Source: Zunongwangia endophytica
GTDB taxonomy: Bacteria > Bacteroidota > Bacteroidia > Flavobacteriales > Flavobacteriaceae
Direction of reading: 5' to 3'
NCBI RefSeq assembly: GCF_030409505.1
Contig: NZ_JAUFPZ010000002.1
Location: forward strand, 3,799,001-3,863,000
DNA length: 64,000 nt
The notes beneath the pieces were generated by a model. It ran no database searches. It saw only the letters and a list, made by a program, of their open reading frames with translations, and had not been told where the DNA came from. Positions 56,793 through 64,000 of the stretch are shown here, in pieces; positions within the stretch are counted from its first letter, which is position 1; each line of letters begins with the position of its first letter. The translations under genes were made by a program, and so were the position numbers.

Positions 56793-57365
56793 ATGAAAAA
56801 TATTTTATTTCTTTTTGTAGTGTTTTTCTCCTTGCTTGGTTGCAAGAAAATGAAGCAACATCAACATGAAATTGTTGTTGAAGAAGTAGAAGAGGAGGAA
56901 AGTGTTGCTGATGAGCGCCAGGAGCAGCAAAATGAAGAGCTGCAAGAATCAAGAAGCATAGCTGTACTAATTGCCGAGAATGCAGAATTTACTGACTTTC
57001 ATTTTTTACTTCAGAAAGCTGATTTAGCCACAAATTTACTGGAGAATCATGGGCCTTATACCGTTTTTATTCCAACAAACGGCAGTTTAGAAAGTTCTGA
57101 AGTTGATAATCTTGATGATAAAGAGACTGCTGAATTCGCTAAATATTATATACTGAATAGTTCTTTTTCTTATGAAGACCTAAAAGCTGAAATTGGTGAA
57201 AATAAAGGCGAATTTTTTCTAGAGAATAGTCTTGGTTCTACCCTTCAATTTGCTGAAAAGGAAGACGGAATCTATTTAAAAACTTTAAGTGGAGACTTTA
57301 TGAAAGTTGAAAAATATACTGAAGCTTCAAATGGTTACCTCTATAAAATTGAAGTAAATAATTAA
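56793..57365 (+). CDS. Fasciclin-domain lipoprotein
   Basis: 190 residues with a lipoprotein signal ending in LLGCKKM. A strongly acidic linker follows (about residues 27-55), then one FAS1 domain: AENAEFTDFHFLLQKADLATN, then GPYTVFIPTNGSL, and a C-terminal YLYKIEVNN end. FAS1 domains act in adhesion or protein interaction; here the partner is unknown. Its stop overlaps the convergent murB stop by 4 bases. Confidence 0.85.
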   Translation: MKNILFLFVVFFSLLGCKKMKQHQHEIVVEEVEEEESVADERQEQQNEELQESRSIAVLIAENAEFTDFHFLLQKADLATNLLENHGPYTVFIPTNGSLESSEVDNLDDKETAEFAKYYILNSSFSYEDLKAEIGENKGEFFLENSLGSTLQFAEKEDGIYLKTLSGDFMKVEKYTEASNGYLYKIEVNN

Positions 57366-58369
57366 ATAATATTCACTTCCGGTTCCAGATCAATCCCAAA
57401 TTTTTCTTTGACAACAGCTCTAACTTTCTTCGATAATTCTAAAATATCGTTACCGCTGGCATTTCCATAATTCACTAAAACTAATGCCTGTTTTTTATGT
57501 ACGCCGGCATCGCCATCGCGATAACCTTTTAGACCCGCTTGGTCTATAAGCCATCCAGCAGGAACCTTAACTTCGTTTTCGCTGATTTTGTAACTAGGAG
57601 CTTCAGGGAATTTTTGTTGTAAATTTTTAAAAGCTTCCGTAGAAATAATGGGATTTTTAAAAAAGCTTCCAGAATTACCAATCTCAGCTGGATTTGGGAG
57701 TTTACTTTCTCGAATTCGGATGATAGCATTAGAAATATCGGTTATTTTGGGGTTTTCGATCTGTTTTAATTCAGATTTGATATCTCCGTAATCAATTTTA
57801 AGTTGATGGTTTTTTGTGCTCAGCTTAAAGTTTACGCTTGTAATAATGTATTGCCCTTTCAGTTTGTTTTTAAAAACTGAATTTCGATAATCAAACTCGC
57901 AATCTTCTAAAGAAAAAGTTTTAGTCTCTAAAGTCTGAATATCTATGGCTTCACAGGAAACAAAAGTGTCTTTAAGTTCCACTCCATAAGCACCAATATT
58001 CTGGATAGGCGAGGTGCCTACATTTCCCGGGATAAGCGAAAGATTTTCTAATCCTCCAAAATTTTGTTTAAGTGTCCATAAAACAAACTCATGCCAGTTT
58101 TCACCAGCATGAGCTTTTATGATTACATAATTATCTTTTTCTTCTAGAACTTGTTTTCCTTTTAAACGAATTTGGAGCACGGTTTTAGAAATATCATCGG
58201 TTAGAAGCATATTGCTGCCACCGCCAAGGATAAAAAGTTCTTCAGCATAGGTTTTCCTTAAGATTTTCTTTAAACCTTCTATAGTTCGGATCTTGATGAA
58301 TTTATTTGCTCTAACATCAATTCCAAAAGTGTTATACGGTTTTAAAGAAACATTGTGGATAACCTTCAT
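57362..58369 (-). CDS. murB: UDP-N-acetylenolpyruvoylglucosamine reductase
   Basis: FAD/NADPH enzyme completing UDP-MurNAc synthesis for peptidoglycan. Seen: ELFILGGGSNMLLTDD (FAD), SLIPGNVGTSPIQNIGAYGVEL, the RESKLPNPAEIGNSGSFFKNP block with the catalytic Ser, and the C-terminal Glu in DLEPEVNII. 335 residues is normal for the type I enzyme. Starts 5 bases after the aminotransferase gene in the same direction. Confidence 0.96.
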   Translation of the reverse strand: MKVIHNVSLKPYNTFGIDVRANKFIKIRTIEGLKKILRKTYAEELFILGGGSNMLLTDDISKTVLQIRLKGKQVLEEKDNYVIIKAHAGENWHEFVLWTLKQNFGGLENLSLIPGNVGTSPIQNIGAYGVELKDTFVSCEAIDIQTLETKTFSLEDCEFDYRNSVFKNKLKGQYIITSVNFKLSTKNHQLKIDYGDIKSELKQIENPKITDISNAIIRIRESKLPNPAEIGNSGSFFKNPIISTEAFKNLQQKFPEAPSYKISENEVKVPAGWLIDQAGLKGYRDGDAGVHKKQALVLVNYGNASGNDILELSKKVRAVVKEKFGIDLEPEVNII

Positions 58370-58374
58370 GTGTT

Positions 58375-59568
58375 TTATTTACTGGTATATTCTTTAATCG
58401 CTACTTCTAAAATCTCTAGCGCGCGTTCCAGATTTTCTCTTTTAAGGACGTAGGCAATACGAACCTGATTTAGCCCTGTGTTTGGTGTAGAATAAAAACC
58501 GGCAGCAGGAGCAACCATAACTGTTTCACCTTCGTATTCAAAATCTTCTAACAGCCATTGTGCAAAATCATCTGCACTTTTTATAGGAAGTTCTGCGATG
58601 CAATAGAATGCTCCTTTTGGTTTAGCGACTTTTACGCCTTCCATTTTCTCAAGACCTTCTACAAGAATATTTCTTCGTAATGTATATTCTTCGTTTACCT
58701 CTTCAAAATATTCCTGTGGCGTATCCAAAGCCGCTTCACTAGCAATTTGTGCTAAAGTTGGCGGGCTTAATCTTGCTTGCGCAAATTTCATTGCCGTGGT
58801 AATTACGTCTTTGTTTTTGGAAACTAAGCATCCAATACGTGCACCACACATGCTAAAACGCTTAGAAACCGAATCGACCATAATTGCGTTGTTAGCCAAT
58901 TCTGGAATACTCATAATACTATTATGCTTCACACCATCGTAAGTGAATTCACGATACACTTCATCGGCAACAACAAAAAGATCGTGTTTTAAAGCAAGAT
59001 CGGCAATTTGCTGCACTTCTTCTTTAGTATATAAATATCCGGTTGGATTACCGGGATTGCAAAGAAGTATGGCTTTTGTGTTTTCTGTAATTAATTGTTC
59101 AAATTCAGAAATTGGAGGTAATGCAAAGTTATTTTCTATAGAAGATTCTATAGGTACAATTTTAACTCCAGATGAAACTGCAAAACCATTATAATTCGCG
59201 TAAAATGGTTCAGGAATAATCACTTCATCTCCGGTATCGGTAATGGTCCCCATCGCAAATAATAGCGCTTCAGAGCCACCAGTAGTTACAATAATATCTT
59301 CAGAAACAACATGAATGTCATTTCTTTCGTAATATTTAGCTAGTTTTTCCCGGTAACTTGCAAACCCTGCAGAATGGCTGTACGATAATACTTCAATGTT
59401 ATTATCTTTTACGGCCTGCATGGCAGCTTCCGGAGTTTTAATGTCTGGCTGTCCTATATTGAGCTGGTAAATCTTTTTACCTTTTTTGGCTGCAGCTTCT
59501 GCAAATGGTACTAATTTCCTTATCGGAGATTCGGGCATGCTGAGCCCTTTTTTAGAAATAGAAGGCAT
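58375..59568 (-). CDS. PLP-dependent aminotransferase, class I/II (aspartate aminotransferase-like)
   Basis: 397-residue fold-type I aminotransferase. Seen: NIGQPDIKTPEAAM, TTGGSEALLFAMGTI, CNPGNPTGYLYTKEEV, the catalytic Lys in VDSVSKRFSMCGARIGCL, and the RIAYVLKRENLERAL end with a substrate-binding Arg. Donor and acceptor cannot be fixed; aspartate or an aromatic/alanine amino acid are likely. Full -7 box at 59600-59607. Shares a transcript with murB. Confidence 0.9.
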   Translation of the reverse strand: MPSISKKGLSMPESPIRKLVPFAEAAAKKGKKIYQLNIGQPDIKTPEAAMQAVKDNNIEVLSYSHSAGFASYREKLAKYYERNDIHVVSEDIIVTTGGSEALLFAMGTITDTGDEVIIPEPFYANYNGFAVSSGVKIVPIESSIENNFALPPISEFEQLITENTKAILLCNPGNPTGYLYTKEEVQQIADLALKHDLFVVADEVYREFTYDGVKHNSIMSIPELANNAIMVDSVSKRFSMCGARIGCLVSKNKDVITTAMKFAQARLSPPTLAQIASEAALDTPQEYFEEVNEEYTLRRNILVEGLEKMEGVKVAKPKGAFYCIAELPIKSADDFAQWLLEDFEYEGETVMVAPAAGFYSTPNTGLNQVRIAYVLKRENLERALEILEVAIKEYTSK

Positions 59569-59599
59569 TATTTAGCAATTTATGTTTGATGCAAAAATG

Positions 59600-59607
59600 C
59601 AAAATTA
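59600..59607 (-). promoter_or_regulatory. Predicted -7 box of the aminotransferase-murB unit
   Basis: Minus strand TAATTTTG, full TAnnTTTG match, 31 bases before the start codon. Confidence 0.45.
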
Positions 59608-59671
59608 AAGTAAGAATACTGGGAGGATTTGTTGAAATTTAAGAGATGTTAACTTCGAAAAATAAAAGCAT

Positions 59672-59699
59672 AAAAAAACTCCCTATAGAAGGGAGTTTG
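59672..59699 (-). terminator. Terminator after the DUF1573 gene
   Basis: Stem AAACTCCCT/AGGGAGTTT with a short loop; the minus strand ends in TTTTTTTA. Lies 17 bases past the stop. Confidence 0.87.
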
Positions 59700-59716
59700 T
59701 ATAAAATCTTAAGCGT

Positions 59717-60130
59717 TTATTTGGTGTCTGTTTCGTCGCTGTCATCTGTATTCCCATCATCCAAAACCCTTCCTTTAATCTTTAAAGCTTTGGTAGGTTC
59801 TTCAGCATTAGAATATACTGTGACTGTTTTTCTTATAGGTCCAGGAATATTTGTGTTGTATTTTACTTCAATTTTTCCAGTTTCGCCAGGTTTTACAGGG
59901 CTCTCTGGTTTTGTAGGTATCGTGCAACCACAGCTAGAAGTTACATCTTTTATAACCAAATCGATATCGCCAGTATTTGTAAATTCAAATACACGAACGC
60001 CATCACTTCCTTTTTTTATTTCACCATAGTCTATAGTTTCAGACTTAAATTGCATTTTTGCGGCTTTTTGCGCCACGGCAGAATTAAATCCTACAAATGC
60101 CAAAACGGTAATTAAAACTAGTTTTTTCAT
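59717..60130 (-). CDS. DUF1573 domain protein, secreted
   Basis: 137 residues with a signal peptide (ITVLAFVGFNSAVAQK) and one Ig-like DUF1573 domain: MQFKSETIDYGEIKKGSDGVRVFEFTNTG, then VTSSCGCTIPTKPESPVKPGETGKIEVKYNT. The CGC pair is the family hallmark. The Asp-rich tail ends the protein. Uncharacterised and common in Bacteroidota; single-gene unit divergent from valS. Confidence 0.93.
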   Translation of the reverse strand: MKKLVLITVLAFVGFNSAVAQKAAKMQFKSETIDYGEIKKGSDGVRVFEFTNTGDIDLVIKDVTSSCGCTIPTKPESPVKPGETGKIEVKYNTNIPGPIRKTVTVYSNAEEPTKALKIKGRVLDDGNTDDSDETDTK

Positions 60131-60227
60131 AATTCAAAATTTATCGGAATAGTAAATATACACTGAATTGCAATAGGTTCAAAAATTATATTCAATTCAA
60201 CTTCTTTTAAATTCCTTCACTTATAAT

Positions 60228-60235
60228 TACTTTTG
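60228..60235 (+). promoter_or_regulatory. Predicted -7 box of valS
   Basis: TACTTTTG, full TAnnTTTG match, 27 bases before the ATG at 60263. It covers the earlier TTG at 60233, ruling that start out. Confidence 0.55.
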
Positions 60236-60262
60236 CTTTTATTTTCAAAAATTAGACCAATT

Positions 60263-62893
60263 ATGGCAATCGCTTCACAATACAGCGCAAATAAAGTAGA
60301 AGATAAATGGTATAAATACTGGATGGATAATAAGTATTTCCATTCAGAGGTAGACGAAAGAGAACCTTATACTATTGTTATCCCGCCACCAAACGTAACA
60401 GGAGTCCTACATATGGGGCACATGCTGAATAATACTATTCAGGATGTTTTGGTGAGAAGAGCTCGTTTAAAAGGATTTAATGCGTGCTGGGTACCGGGTA
60501 CAGATCATGCTTCTATCGCTACAGAAGCGAAAGTGGTGGCTAAACTTAAGAACGAGGGCATTAGTAAAAATGATCTTTCTCGTGAGGAGTTTTTGGAACA
60601 TGCCTGGGAATGGACACATAAACATGGTGGTATTATTCTAGATCAGCTTAAAAAGTTAGGAGCTTCTTGTGATTGGGATCGTACTAAGTTTACGATGGAT
60701 GACGACATGTCTGCCTCTGTAATTAAAGTTTTTGTAGATCTTCATGAAAAAGGTTTGGTTTACCGAGGTTTTAGAATGGTAAACTGGGATCCTGAAGCCA
60801 AAACTACATTGTCTGATGAAGAAGTAATTTACCAGGAAAAGCAGGGCCACTTATATTATCTTAATTATAAAGTTGAAGGTAGTGATGAGGTAGTAACTAT
60901 TGCCACCACCCGTCCTGAAACTATCCTTGGAGATTCTGCCATTTGTATAAATCCTAATGACGAGCGTTTTACTCATCTAAAAGGTAAGAAAGCAATTGTG
61001 CCGATCTGCGGAAGAGTAATTCCCATCATCGAAGATGAATATGTAGATCTAGAATTTGGTACAGGTTGTTTAAAAGTAACTCCGGCTCACGACGAGAATG
61101 ACAAAATGCTAGGAGATAAGCATAATCTTGAAATCATCGATATTTTTAATGATGATGCTACGCTTAATGACTTCGGAATGCATTATGCTGGTAAAGATCG
61201 ATTTGTAGTTAGAAAAGAAATTGTTACTGAATTAAAGGAATCTGGAGTTTTAGTAAAAACTGAAGAGCACACCAATAAAGTGGGAACCAGTGAACGTACC
61301 GGCGCGGTAATCGAACCAAAACTGAGCGACCAGTGGTTTTTGAAAATGAAAGATTTAGCCCAGCCAGCTATAGACGCTGTTGTTGGTGATGATATAAATT
61401 TAGTGCCAGAAAAGTTCTTAAGCACGTACCGCCACTGGATGGAAAATGTACGCGATTGGAATATTTCTCGCCAATTATGGTGGGGACATCAAATCCCGGC
61501 ATATTACTTTGGTGATGGTACAAACGATTTTGTAGTTGCTGAATCGCTTGAGGATGCCGTTAAAAAAGCACAGAAAAAATCTGGAAACTCAGCTTTAACT
61601 GCAGAAGATCTTACTCAGGATAAGGATGCGTTAGATACCTGGTTTTCTTCTTGGTTATGGCCAATGAGTGTTTTTAACGGAGTTCTAGAGCCAGAAAATA
61701 AAGAAATAAACTATTACTATCCTACCAATGATCTAGTAACCGCTCCAGAAATTTTATTTTTCTGGGTAGCAAGAATGATCATTGCAGGTTACGAATATCG
61801 TGGTGAACGACCATTCAAAAACGTTTACTTAACAGGAATTGTTAGAGATAAACAACGTCGTAAGATGTCTAAATCTTTAGGGAATTCACCAGATCCACTT
61901 GGATTGATCGATCAATATGGCGCCGATGGTGTACGGGTAGGAATGTTGCTAAGTTCTCCTGCCGGTAATGATTTGATGTTTGATGAAGATCTTTGTAAGC
62001 AGGGTAGTGGATTTAGCAATAAGATTTGGAATGCCTTTCGTTTAGTGATGGGATGGGAAGTTTCAGAAGAAATAGAACAACCGGAAACTTCAAAAATAGC
62101 GATCGACTGGTATAAAGCAAAATTTCAGAAAAGCTTAGCAGAAATTGAAGATCACTATTCTAAATATAGAATTAGTGATGCTTTAATGGGAACTTATAAA
62201 CTTATTTGGGACGATTACTGTAGCTGGTTTTTAGAAATGGTGAAACCTGGTTACGAGCAACCAATCGATAAGAAAACATTTGATGCGGTTATTGCTATTT
62301 TAGAAGATAACTTAAGAATACTGCATCCTTTTATGCCTTTTGTTACCGAAGAGATCTGGCAAACTATTAGCGAACGTACTCCCAAGGAAGCTTTGATTGT
62401 GGCAAAATGGCCAGAGCAAACTACTTATGATGAAAAGATGATTGGTGAATTTTCTTTTGCTTCTGAAGTGATTTCTGGAATCAGAAAAATTAGAACCGAT
62501 AAGAACATCGCGTTTAAAAATACGATCGATCTTAAAATTCAGAATAACGATAATGTTTCCGATTCATTTGATCAGGTAATCTCTAAAATGGGGAATATCG
62601 AAAATCTGGGATATGTAAACGAGCAGGTTGAAGGTGCTTTATCATTCCGTGTAAAATCTAACGATTACTTTATTCCGGTAGTAGGAGCAATAGATGTAGA
62701 AGCTGAAATTGCTAAATTAGAAGAGGAATTAAAATATACTGAAGGTTTCCTTAAATCTGTAGATAAAAAGCTTTCTAACGAGCGCTTTGTGAATAATGCA
62801 CCACAGAAAGTAGTTGCTATTGAAAAAGCTAAAAAAGCTGATGCTGAAGCTAAAATCGAAGCCTTAAAAGCTAGTTTAGCGAGTTTGAGATAA
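60263..62893 (+). CDS. valS: Valyl-tRNA synthetase
   Basis: Class I synthetase charging tRNA-Val, with an editing domain. Seen: [21 protein letters not shown] (HIGH motif as HMGH), the CP1 editing region with [30 protein letters not shown], and the [13 protein letters not shown] loop. The C-terminus is the coiled-coil tRNA arm ([18 protein letters not shown]). I chose ATG 60263 (876 residues): it follows the promoter box, and the longer frame begins inside the promoter. Confidence 0.98.
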   Translation: MAIASQYSANKVEDKWYKYWMDNKYFHSEVDEREPYTIVIPPPNVTGVLHMGHMLNNTIQDVLVRRARLKGFNACWVPGTDHASIATEAKVVAKLKNEGISKNDLSREEFLEHAWEWTHKHGGIILDQLKKLGASCDWDRTKFTMDDDMSASVIKVFVDLHEKGLVYRGFRMVNWDPEAKTTLSDEEVIYQEKQGHLYYLNYKVEGSDEVVTIATTRPETILGDSAICINPNDERFTHLKGKKAIVPICGRVIPIIEDEYVDLEFGTGCLKVTPAHDENDKMLGDKHNLEIIDIFNDDATLNDFGMHYAGKDRFVVRKEIVTELKESGVLVKTEEHTNKVGTSERTGAVIEPKLSDQWFLKMKDLAQPAIDAVVGDDINLVPEKFLSTYRHWMENVRDWNISRQLWWGHQIPAYYFGDGTNDFVVAESLEDAVKKAQKKSGNSALTAEDLTQDKDALDTWFSSWLWPMSVFNGVLEPENKEINYYYPTNDLVTAPEILFFWVARMIIAGYEYRGERPFKNVYLTGIVRDKQRRKMSKSLGNSPDPLGLIDQYGADGVRVGMLLSSPAGNDLMFDEDLCKQGSGFSNKIWNAFRLVMGWEVSEEIEQPETSKIAIDWYKAKFQKSLAEIEDHYSKYRISDALMGTYKLIWDDYCSWFLEMVKPGYEQPIDKKTFDAVIAILEDNLRILHPFMPFVTEEIWQTISERTPKEALIVAKWPEQTTYDEKMIGEFSFASEVISGIRKIRTDKNIAFKNTIDLKIQNNDNVSDSFDQVISKMGNIENLGYVNEQVEGALSFRVKSNDYFIPVVGAIDVEAEIAKLEEELKYTEGFLKSVDKKLSNERFVNNAPQKVVAIEKAKKADAEAKIEALKASLASLR

Positions 62894-62921
62894 CAAGGGA
62901 ATAAAATCAATTATCAATATG

Positions 62922-62948
62922 AGCCTCACTATCTAGTGGGGCTTTTTT
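62922..62948 (+). terminator. Terminator after valS
   Basis: Stem AGCCTCACT/AGTGGGGCT (one U-G) with a T6 run, 29 bases past the valS stop. The rest of the gap to 63122 shows no gene. Confidence 0.88.
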
Positions 62949-63122
62949 GTTGGGAGTATTTTACTGAAAAGACCACGTAACTGCATTACTAGAAATGAGA
63001 AGCATTGATTAAGAAATTAAAAGAGGGAAATAGAAGCTTGATTTTTCAAATCCTGAAATTGTTGAGAAAAAATTTATCGAAATAGGTCTTATAACCTTCA
63101 GACTTTTATTTATCTCAAATCT

Positions 63123-63398
63123 CTATTCAGGAACTTTGCCAATGTGCTCTTCGACTAAGTCAATATATCTTTGCTCGGCTTCTTCTTTAGTCAGATTTTT
63201 TACCTGAAATAGCGCATTTATCTTGAAAGCACTTCTAAGATCTCCACCGTCTGAAGGTGGGATGTAAAAACCATTTTGCTCTGTTGCTCTCTTGTAATAA
63301 GAGTAGAAGTGAAGCATGATATCTGGAGGCAATTTTTTGTTGGTATTGCTGGCTATTTCGTAGGCTTTCAAAAAACGGTTCCTGTTACTTTCAGGCAT
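63123..63398 (-). CDS. Acyl-CoA-binding protein
   Basis: 91 residues of the four-helix ACBP family: FLKAYEIASNTNKKLPPDIMLHFYSYYKRAT carries the conserved LPxDxxLxFYxYYKQAT block in which Tyr and Lys bind the CoA adenine and phosphate. It lies 15 bases after psd in the same direction. ACBPs keep long-chain acyl-CoA soluble in the cytoplasm; pairing with psd suggests a link to phospholipid supply. Confidence 0.9.
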   Translation of the reverse strand: MPESNRNRFLKAYEIASNTNKKLPPDIMLHFYSYYKRATEQNGFYIPPSDGGDLRSAFKINALFQVKNLTKEEAEQRYIDLVEEHIGKVPE

Positions 63399-63413
63399 AA
63401 CTAAAACATAAAA

Positions 63414-64000
63414 TTAAACTTCAGCAATAACGGTAATTCCGCCTTTTACTTTTTCATTTAATGCAACTTTTAACGGAGTGCCAATAGGTAAAAATACATC
63501 TACACGAGAGCCAAACTTAATAAATCCACTATCACTTCCCTGTACTACCTCATTCCCTTCTTCAGCATAATTTACTATTCGCTTAGCTAAAGCTCCAGCT
63601 ATCTGACGATATAAGATAGGTCCTGTTACAGGATTTTCTACAACAACGGTTGTTCTTTCGTTTTCCTCGCTGGATTTCGGATGCCATGCTACCAAAAATT
63701 TACCTGGGTGATATTTGCTGTATTTCACGTTTCCTCCAACAGGATGTCTTGTTACATGCACGTTAAGCGGAGACATAAAAATACTTACCTGCAGTTTCTT
63801 TTCCTGAAAAAATTCTTTCTCAAAAACCTCTTCTATAACTACAACCTTGCCATCTACAGGAGCAACAACATTGTTGTCATTTAAAGCTGTTTGTCGGCTT
63901 GGATTTCTAAAAAACTGTACAATTAATACAAAGAAAAGTATGGATGCCGCTAAAATGGCAAACTTAATCCAGTATTGATTTATTAACGAATAAGAACCAA
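63414..64000 (-). CDS. psd: Phosphatidylserine decarboxylase proenzyme, 3' part (5' end outside window)
   Basis: Makes phosphatidylethanolamine from phosphatidylserine; a pyruvoyl enzyme formed by self-cleavage. The minus-strand frame is open to the window edge; the Met near 63776 is internal. Upstream of it the frame reads an N-terminal membrane helix and PVDGKVVVIE, then FMSPLNVHVTRHPVGG, and the cleavage site FGS in FIKFGSRVDVFLPIG near the C-terminus. The short type without the E. coli LGST form. It precedes the acyl-CoA-binding protein gene by 15 bases. Confidence 0.95.
   Translation of the reverse strand, partial: GSYSLINQYWIKFAILAASILFFVLIVQFFRNPSRQTALNDNNVVAPVDGKVVVIEEVFEKEFFQEKKLQVSIFMSPLNVHVTRHPVGGNVKYSKYHPGKFLVAWHPKSSEENERTTVVVENPVTGPILYRQIAGALAKRIVNYAEEGNEVVQGSDSGFIKFGSRVDVFLPIGTPLKVALNEKVKGGITVIAEV

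Overview
The window is a stretch of chromosome from a low-GC member of the Bacteroidota, almost certainly family Flavobacteriaceae (the Gramella/Zunongwangia/Salegentibacter group is a guess). The evidence is a fused SecDF, a long-tailed FtsZ, a type 9 secretion (gliding-motility type) C-terminal domain, many short lipoproteins of the MKK...C type, A-rich weak ribosome binding sites, and at least twelve TAnnTTTG (-7) promoter boxes of the Bacteroidota primary sigma factor. It is mostly conserved core genome. I see no insertion sequence, prophage, CRISPR array or rRNA operon.

Layout. 1-3 kb: end of the division cluster (ftsA, ftsZ). 3-7.6 kb: an unknown lipoprotein, a Tat-type LD-carboxypeptidase next to a lipoprotein PBP4, queE, and a DUF2911 protein. 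8-14.3 kb: gyrB, mdh and secDF, each with its own terminator. 14.6-18.4 kb: a leftward operon folE-cysS-yidD-lgt-DUF192. 18.6-24.8 kb: a T9SS type B substrate, a FadL-like porin, a Ser/Arg-rich lipoprotein and proS. 24.9-25.4 kb: two identical tRNA-Glu genes and rpsT. 25.5-27.2 kb: glsA-pepE. 27.3-33.5 kb: four tandem paralogues with a carboxypeptidase-regulatory-like domain, then a DUF6702 protein and an M1 peptidase. 33.6-36.5 kb: tatA-PAP2, an O-methyltransferase, kynureninase, followed to 37.5 kb by a leucine-rich repeat protein. 38.4-42.4 kb: a small membrane protein and a light-repair operon (flavin reductase, DUF2256 protein, DASH cryptochrome, iron-sulfur photolyase). 43-49.3 kb: kynurenine 3-monooxygenase, a K+/H+ antiporter, msrA, a zinc-ribbon family protein that has lost its cysteines, and a Nif3 protein. 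49.5-56.7 kb: lpxK, an orphan TPR hybrid histidine kinase, gapA, lipA, an ECF sigma factor, a GT2 glycosyltransferase and a small Cys-rich membrane protein. 56.8-64 kb: a fasciclin lipoprotein, murB, an aminotransferase, a DUF1573 protein, valS, an acyl-CoA-binding protein and the 3' part of psd.

Themes. Envelope building recurs: division, peptidoglycan trimming and precursors, lipoprotein lipidation, Sec/Tat/YidC-associated export, lipid A and phosphatidylethanolamine synthesis. Two kynurenine-pathway enzymes suggest aerobic tryptophan breakdown or de novo NAD synthesis. The parts most worth a second look are the four-gene photolyase operon with its hidden 47-residue DUF2256 gene, the four-copy paralogue array upstream of DUF6702/M1, the cysteine-less zinc ribbon, repeated HTL motifs in the FtsZ tail, and an orphan terminator upstream of gyrB that may end a small RNA or control gyrB. 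Three very small genes or RNAs were found by reading the sequence directly: DUF2256, an lmo0937-like protein, and the candidate RNA before gyrB.
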